A stretch of DNA of 64,000 nt, taken from positions 12,548,183 to 12,612,182 of the forward strand of contig CM037867.1 of the NCBI GenBank assembly GCA_021292105.1, written 5' to 3'. The position numbers and the translations under genes are program-made. The stretch comes from Anadara kagoshimensis (taxonomy: Eukaryota > Mollusca > Bivalvia > Arcoida > Arcidae). The notes under the pieces are model-generated. The model ran no database searches and was not told the DNA's origin. It saw only the letters and a list, made by a program, of their open reading frames with translations. Each line of letters begins with the position of its first letter. The first letter of the stretch is position 1. Shown here piece after piece: positions 59,185-64,000 of this stretch.

Positions 59185-60032
59185 TTGTATACTTATAGCT
59201 TTTGAAAGTGATTTCTATAAGGATGTTGTTTAAATTGTCTTTTCTTAGCTTGATCATATAATTAAGTACTTTTCTTAAACTTTATAAGTTCTTACTGATT
59301 ATATAAGCATTTTTCAATTTGTATCTATGAAGATATTTTTAGTTTAGCTTTTCTCTCTTATGATATTCAACCATTTTGTGTCTTGAGCGGTTTTCAACTC
59401 AATGCCTGATGATCAGTATGAACGTCAACCCGGCTTTTTCCGAGAATTGTGTTTCGGTGTTACAATTTTTTTATCCTTCCGCCGATTTGAAAATTGGGAT
59501 TACTTTTTGACAAGTGTGTGAAGAACAATTTTTTAAATTTTAGTCAGCGACTCGTTTTTATCTCTGAATTAAGATAATAAAATGTAACCAGAATTGTTAA
59601 AAGGAGTTGTGGACGAGTTTCATATATTCTGATTTTTTTATGTTAAAACCCTGCTCATAACATCCGGTGATATATTGAACACAATTCCCGATTTTGCCTC
59701 GTCCAAAGGTTCGCCATTTTTTGCCCAATTTTATTCCATTTTTGCAAGTTCACAAATTTTAATGAATCCCTACGCCAGCGGCTTTGGCGTTCCTACTGGA
59801 TATTTGATAAATTCAGTTTAATTATATAATGGTTTATGTGTGACCAAAATCTCCATAATTGTTCATCATAAACTTACATTACCAACGCTCATTTACATTG
59901 ACAATATATGACTAAACACACTTATCAGTTTATATATATATATATATATATAATTGGTGACCTACAAGCTACTGTATCAGTTACAACAGGGATATATCCA
60001 TATATTGTAAACCGGTCTTTATATCCCTTGTG
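59185..60032. promoter_or_regulatory. region upstream of the SLC22-like gene
   Basis: AT-rich. A (TA)n run at 59930-59952 lies 81 bp before the start codon; such a run could act as a TATA-like element, but no transcription start can be placed. An untranslated exon further upstream is possible. Confidence 0.2.
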
Positions 60033-60262
60033 ATGGAGAAATCGGACTATAAAATTGTGGATAGATTTGATGTTAGTGACAAAGAAACAGAAATTATCCC
60101 TGGAAACGAGACAAATTCAACATCATATGATGATTTTATCGTTCATCTTGGAGAATTTGGAAGATATCAAAAACTGATTTATTTTCTGACGGCACTACCA
60201 GCAGCATGTGTTGCGTTTGCACCAATGTCCACTGTTTTTACATTCGGGGAGCAGTCATTCAG
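60033..60262 (+). CDS. SLC22-like transporter, coding exon 1
   Basis: Encodes residues 1-76 and two bases of Arg77. It begins at the ATG at 60033; a GTG lies directly upstream in frame but is not a likely eukaryotic start. The exon ends in CAG before the donor gtgaga at 60263. It holds the cytoplasmic N-terminus and the first membrane segment. Intron 1 is 1225 bp and contains a small foldback repeat (60413-60525). Confidence 0.85.
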
Positions 60263-62703
60263 GTGAGACTATGATACCGGTGTTGAGAGACTATCCGCTT
60301 ACCAACTAAATCACCACCATCAACAAAAATAGGGGAGGGTAAACATTAAAATTGATAATGCATAAGATATGCAATTCTACTTTAACATATATATTCTACA
60401 GTTTTCTGTCTGTAATGTTATTTGTTACTTTTGAATATGTAGTTTAAAAAATGCATCCAAAAGTATGCCATTGATACTTTTGAATGTAACATTTCATAAA
60501 AATTCAAAAGTAGCAAATGACAGTAATATGGATGGATTGTGGTCGATTCTAAAAAATAAACAATCCAGGGTTTTAGGTCTGTCTGTATTCGTATGCTATT
60601 TGGCAATGGGTGATCCCTATAATTGGCCATTGGTAGATTTTAGATGTCTAAGGATTAAAGAATCAAGTTTCTCATTCTTATTAGTCTATATACAAATAAA
60701 AACGTTTACACGGAGTTTAAGGGCATAATAATATATAGATGTACATTGCATGCGGATTATAATTAATAATGTTTAAATGTGTGGTATTTTTGTAGTGATA
60801 TGTCAGCTAAGATTATAAAGTTATTGATAATTCTCCAAATATAAACAGTCCTGAGTGCCTTGGGACCAATGGTCAACATAAATCAAGATATAGAAGAGGG
60901 GATTTTCCTAAGAGACTAGTGATGCATGTAGTTGTCATCCACGAGTACAAATAAAGTCCAGTTAATCCTTACTAACGACATCAAATCCTAAGAACAAATA
61001 TTTTCAACTGGAAAATGCGAAAATCACCCACCTTCCATGACAACAAGCAGGTCGAAGGTCCCGTGTACCCTTTACCAAAATCATTGCCATATACATTTTT
61101 ATTGTATTTTATGATTTTTTTTAAATCTATTTGACAGCACAATCACATGTTAAAATGAACAGAAGAGTAAATATCAGCTTATACCTTTCGCTGGAGTTTT
61201 TAACATTGGCTAAATGGCTCATTTTTTGCTCCAATATCCCCTGCACGCTGTACCATAGTGATCTAGTACTGTTATAATTGGTTTACACACATTTTGCATC
61301 AAATCTTGTCTTTTGTGCTAGTTGTGTTTGTCATTTTTTGGGTGAATCGACTGATATGCCATTTGAAATATTTGATTTACTCTTAAAATTCAATTACATG
61401 ATGTATTTTAGGTGTGCCTAAAAAATGTTAAAAATGACTTTCATTTCCTGCTGCTTTTTGATTTAAATGTTTAAAATTCCGTTTTAGGTGTTCCATTAGA
61501 AATATGGCAAATGACACATTCTTCTCACAAAATGATGCACATGCGGCCATGATAAACCAAAGTATACCAGTGATAATGAAAAATGGGGCTGCAGCTTACT
61601 CGGAATGTGAAAGATACCAGATTCCAGCGAATTACACCAATAGTATAAGAGTTGAACAACAAACAGAAAACTGTGATAGTTGGGTATACGACAAGTCCGT
61701 GTTTGAGAAAACTGTCATATCTGAGGTCAGTCATGATTTTTATAACTAAAAGTCACTATAACACCCAGTCTCGATTTTCGAACAATTTATGGAGCATTTT
61801 TTGTTTGATATTATATTGTGATACCTGCAAATTTGAACAAATAGTATCTTATTATAATACCTGTATGTACAATGTGTTTCATTAAGGTACCGCGTGATGA
61901 ATACATCCATGTTTTGTAGAACGTTATCAAAAGTAACGACTGTTAAATATTCAAAAATAGATAATTTGTCTATAAATTGATAAGACGTTTTTCTTTCTGT
62001 ACACCGGGCTCCATTTAAACCCAATTTTATGTTTATTCAAAGTATTAAATTGCTTTAAGTAATTTAAATTAAGAGGATGTTAAAGAGAATTTTATACCAG
62101 ACCCAGCATGTGTCAATTGATCATGCATCATGGATGTTTGAAAAAAAAATAATTTTCCATTTTCACCAAAACAGTCTGGAGTTTTAGTCAGTTCGATGGC
62201 ACCAGAATAATTTCTAAATTTGACAAGTTTAATAATTATTGCAAGTTGAAATTAAAATACTATATAACCAAGGGTATTGTTTCAGTCTAGCATAAACGAT
62301 ATACAAATGTATCTAAAGACAAATCTATCATGTTACTATAACTTAAAGTGGTACATATAATAATTCAGTCAAGTTTTTTTTAGGAGAAATGCATAAATTG
62401 TAAATTGAAATCTTGAACCAAAACAAATTTAAATATATCATAGCTAATAAATCGAATACAAATCATGAACCCCAGCCTAATCACAAGCTACTGTTTTTGA
62501 ATTTTTTTATACGAATTCCGCGGTCTAAAGGTTTAACTTGGAAAGAAAATATTATATAATTTTGGAAATGAAAGACTGACAAAAATGTTTCTTTTACAGA
62601 TGAATCTTGTTTGTAATGACCTTATTGATCAGTCCCACGCTGGAATGATTTACTTCTGTGGTCTACTGTGTGGTGCCTTCTTCATGGGTATATGTGCAGA
62701 TAT
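60033..62703 (+). CDS. SLC22-family organic ion transporter, first three coding exons (partial gene)
   Basis: Major-facilitator transporter of the SLC22 (OCT/OAT/OCTN-like) group; members move organic cations, anions or carnitine across the plasma membrane. The three joined exons (60033-60262, 61488-61725, 62600-62703) give residues 1-190 plus two bases of codon 191. Seen: an acidic N-terminus, then the family-like GEFGRYQK (residues 40-47), a first membrane segment (about 47-70), a large extracellular loop (about 71-155) with cysteines at 78, 117 and 139 and N-glycosylation sequons at N85, N100 and N125, the motif SEMNLVCND (155-163), and a second membrane segment (about 172-188) ending in CAD. 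SLC22 proteins usually have about 550 residues and 12 membrane segments, so roughly two thirds lies beyond the window. Splice phases agree (2, 0, 2). The start is the ATG at 60033, with G at -3 and +4. The substrate cannot be told from this part. Confidence 0.9.
60413..60525. repeat. foldback repeat in intron 1 of the transporter gene
   Basis: Arms 60413-60436 and 60502-60525 pair over 24 bp with three differences, all T-G in the + strand sense. A smaller hairpin (caaaagtat / atacttttg) lies in the loop. A partial relative is at 56110-56172. Probably a small MITE. Confidence 0.55.
61488..61725 (+). CDS. SLC22-like transporter, coding exon 2
   Basis: It follows a T-rich acceptor ending ttttag (61487) and ends in GAG before the donor gtcagt (61726). 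It encodes the large extracellular loop typical of SLC22 proteins, with cysteines at residues 78, 117 and 139 and sequons NDT, NQS and NYT. Reading continues into exon 3 in phase 0. Intron 2 is 874 bp, with no other feature seen in it. Confidence 0.85.
62600..62703 (+). CDS. SLC22-like transporter, coding exon 3 (104 nt)
   Basis: The acceptor is ttttacag (62599) and the donor gtacgt (62704). It encodes MNLVCND followed by the second membrane segment and ends after CAD plus AT, just before where the family motif D-x-FGR(R/K) is expected. From memory, a 104-nt exon at this place is also found in vertebrate SLC22 genes, which supports the splice sites. The next exon was not found before 64000, so intron 3 is at least 1.3 kb and holds the miniature LTR element. 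Confidence 0.85.
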
Positions 62704-62748
62704 GTACGTAGTTCAGATAAAGTTGACATTACACACACGAGTACAAAT

Positions 62749-62767
62749 CACACACACACACACACAC
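62749..62767 (+). repeat. (CA)n microsatellite
   Basis: 19 bases of CA repeat, with a short acacacac run just upstream at 62731, 46 bp after the exon 3 donor. Confidence 0.9.
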
Positions 62768-63029
62768 GCCCGCGTGCGCGAGAATGGTTGGTTAAGGTTT
62801 GGGGCAGTTCTAGAGACACAAATTGCAATTGCCCCCGATGTCTGACAATCGAGCAACTATAATTATTTTCACATAATGCCCAAATGTTAATTAATCAGAA
62901 CTTACAATCAGCAGGCCACTGACAGTTTGTTGCACGGGGGAATTGGGAGAAAAATGTATGGTTCCAAAATTGAGGCTATATATAGTTGCTTTCTTCAAAA
63001 TGTATTTACTTGCACTTAATATCCCATTT

Positions 63030-63170
63030 TTACTATATGTGTGCCTCTCAATTACCCGGCTCACTTCCAAGGTGAAATTTTAAGTGTTTAATTTCATGCC
63101 AGTTTTCATCCAAAGTTTTACTAAGCTTTTGCGATGGCGTTTTGAACATGGGTCGGGTATGTTTGCATAT
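63030..63170 (+). mobile_element. R1 3' fragment (sense) in intron 3
   Basis: tgcctctcaattacccggct, cacttccaaggtgaaatttt, tttcatgccagttttcatcc, gaacatgggtcgggtatg. Decayed but ordered. Confidence 0.55.
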
Positions 63171-63295
63171 GATTACACAGAAGCTAGAAAGCATTTGGGT
63201 GATGCACCATTACAAGTTAATAGATTTGCATATGTGGGTGGACATTATATTGAACAACAACTCGTAAAAACCATAATAACTGCAATTTGTACGCA

Positions 63296-63504
63296 TGTAA
63301 CAGGAGGGAGGAAACACCAGAAAAAACACTTCCTCACCGAGTGCCCCGGCTGAGGATCGAACGCGGCCCTCCCGGGTGAAAAGCGAGCGTTCTACCACAA
63401 GGCTAAAAGATCCGGACCAGAAAGTCTGGCAGTAAATCACTCTATTATATCTACTACATGTATATACAACACAACAACACCACGACTAGCTCAGTTCCGC
63501 TACA
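63296..63504 (-). repeat. TRIM long terminal repeat A (3' LTR of the minus-strand element)
   Basis: 209 bp, TG...CA termini on the minus strand. Its A box is at 63387-63405 and B box at 63352-63363. Confidence 0.7.
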
Positions 63505-63584
63505 TTCCTCCCCTGTTATCTTGAGATTTCCCACCTTGGAAATCTCACACACAACCCCTCCGTGGGTTTTTTGTTGGGCGCCAA

Positions 63585-63740
63585 TGTAACAGGAGAAAGG
63601 AAACACCAGAAAAAAACACTTCCTCACCGAGTGCCCCGGCTGAGGATCGAACCGACCCTCCCGGATGAAAAGCGAGCGTTCTACCACAAGGCTAAAAGAT
63701 CCGGACCAGAAAGTGTGGCAGTAAATCACTCTATTTTACA
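63585..63740 (-). repeat. TRIM long terminal repeat B (5' LTR), internally shortened
   Basis: 156 bp, nearly identical to LTR A over the shared part. A box at 63676-63694, B box at 63642-63653 (closer to consensus than in LTR A). About 53 bp present in LTR A near its outer end is missing here. Confidence 0.7.
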
Positions 63741-64000
63741 CGATGACAATAATACAGTTCAAAATAATGTGTAAAAATGAAATTAATTGTTTAAAATATA
63801 CTAGAGTATAACAATAAAAATAATTTCATATTGTATAACAAATAAATAAATGAATAAATCAAGACTTTGTCAGGTAAATTAAAGAAAATTCATTCATTAA
63901 AAAATAATATAACCAGTAACTATTCATATAGCAGTTTAAAAATAATGCAATTGATTATTTTATTAAAAATACACGATCAAAATCTAGTATCATTTTCGAA
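63741..64000. other. intron 3, no recognisable feature
   Basis: AT-rich to the end of the window; exon 4 of the transporter gene is not seen. Confidence 0.5.

Larger units (their letters stand above)
63296..63740 (-). mobile_element. miniature LTR retrotransposon (TRIM) with tRNA-like LTRs
   Basis: Two direct repeats (63296-63504, 209 bp; 63585-63740, 156 bp) surround an 80-bp interior (63505-63584). Read on the minus strand, the first LTR ends TGTTACA and is followed by TTGGCGCCCAACAAAAAA, a primer-binding-site sequence. The interior ends in AACAGGGGAGGAA, a polypurine tract, before the second LTR, which runs TGTAGC...GTTACA. Each LTR holds a Pol III-type A box (tagccttgtggtagaacgc) and B box (ggttcgatcctc in one, cgttcgatcctc in the other), with a Glu-like loop gcttttcac. 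No protein is encoded. The layout matches the TRIM group called Helenus, as I recall it. The shorter LTR lacks about 53 bp. The 4-bp flanks (CGCA, CGAT) do not match. Confidence 0.75.

Noticed and set aside
63296-63740. Reading the duplicated tRNA-like units as two independent SINE insertions
   Set aside because: The primer-binding-site and polypurine words sit exactly at the inner borders of the two repeats, which two separate SINEs would not produce.
1-64000. CRISPR arrays, operons, bacterial ribosome-binding sites
   Set aside because: The sequence is eukaryotic nuclear DNA; tandem arrays here have no spacer-repeat structure and no prokaryotic gene layout is present.

Overview
The window is AT-rich nuclear DNA from a eukaryote, most probably an invertebrate. 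It has one spliced gene with GT/AG introns, no operons, and a very high load of short, decayed transposable elements, tRNA-derived elements, MITEs and microsatellites. The style of the repeats (a reverse-transcriptase family I recall from mollusc, cnidarian and lancelet proteins, a 'craniofacial development protein 2-like' LINE endonuclease, and many TA-flanked MITEs) suggests a mollusc, perhaps a bivalve. That taxonomic guess is inference.

Only one cellular gene is supported. It is the 5' part of an SLC22-type organic cation/anion transporter on the + strand, with exons at 60033-60262, 61488-61725 and 62600-62703. It runs off the right edge of the window. No other long ORF looks like a host gene.

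The rest is a layered repeat landscape. (1) About 30 fragments of one retroelement, called R1 here, lie in both orientations from position 1 to 63170. Three carry remnants of the C-terminal part of its reverse-transcriptase protein (24350-24830, 51120-51362, 58750-58990). (2) Remnants of two other LINE-type elements: an APE endonuclease fragment (39298-39900, minus) and an ORF2 C-terminus (45068-45448, minus). (3) DNA transposons and MITEs with clear terminal inverted repeats: 7746-8306, 20190-20428, 26343-31495 (5.15 kb, TTAA-flanked), 37196-37673 (foldback), 43598-45018, 47882-48121, 49607-50339, 57080-57266, and the M1 family (five copies). (4) tRNA-derived SINE-like elements near 29.8, 32.7, 34.5, 34.7, 46.7 and 55.8 kb. 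(5) A miniature LTR element at 63296-63740 whose LTRs contain a tRNA-like Pol III promoter, with a recognisable primer-binding site and polypurine tract. (6) Tandem arrays: 0.75-kb units at 20.65-22.4 kb, ~250-bp units at 49.4-52.9 kb that are split by two transposons, and a ~40-bp GC-rich minisatellite at 53.3-53.9 kb.

The most unusual items are the tRNA-bearing miniature LTR element in intron 3 of the transporter gene, the 5.15-kb TTAA-flanked element with low-identity long inverted ends, the nested tandem array at 49.4-52.9 kb, and a 25-bp-stem hairpin at 53166-53226. All family assignments are by eye, and element ends inside decayed copies are approximate.
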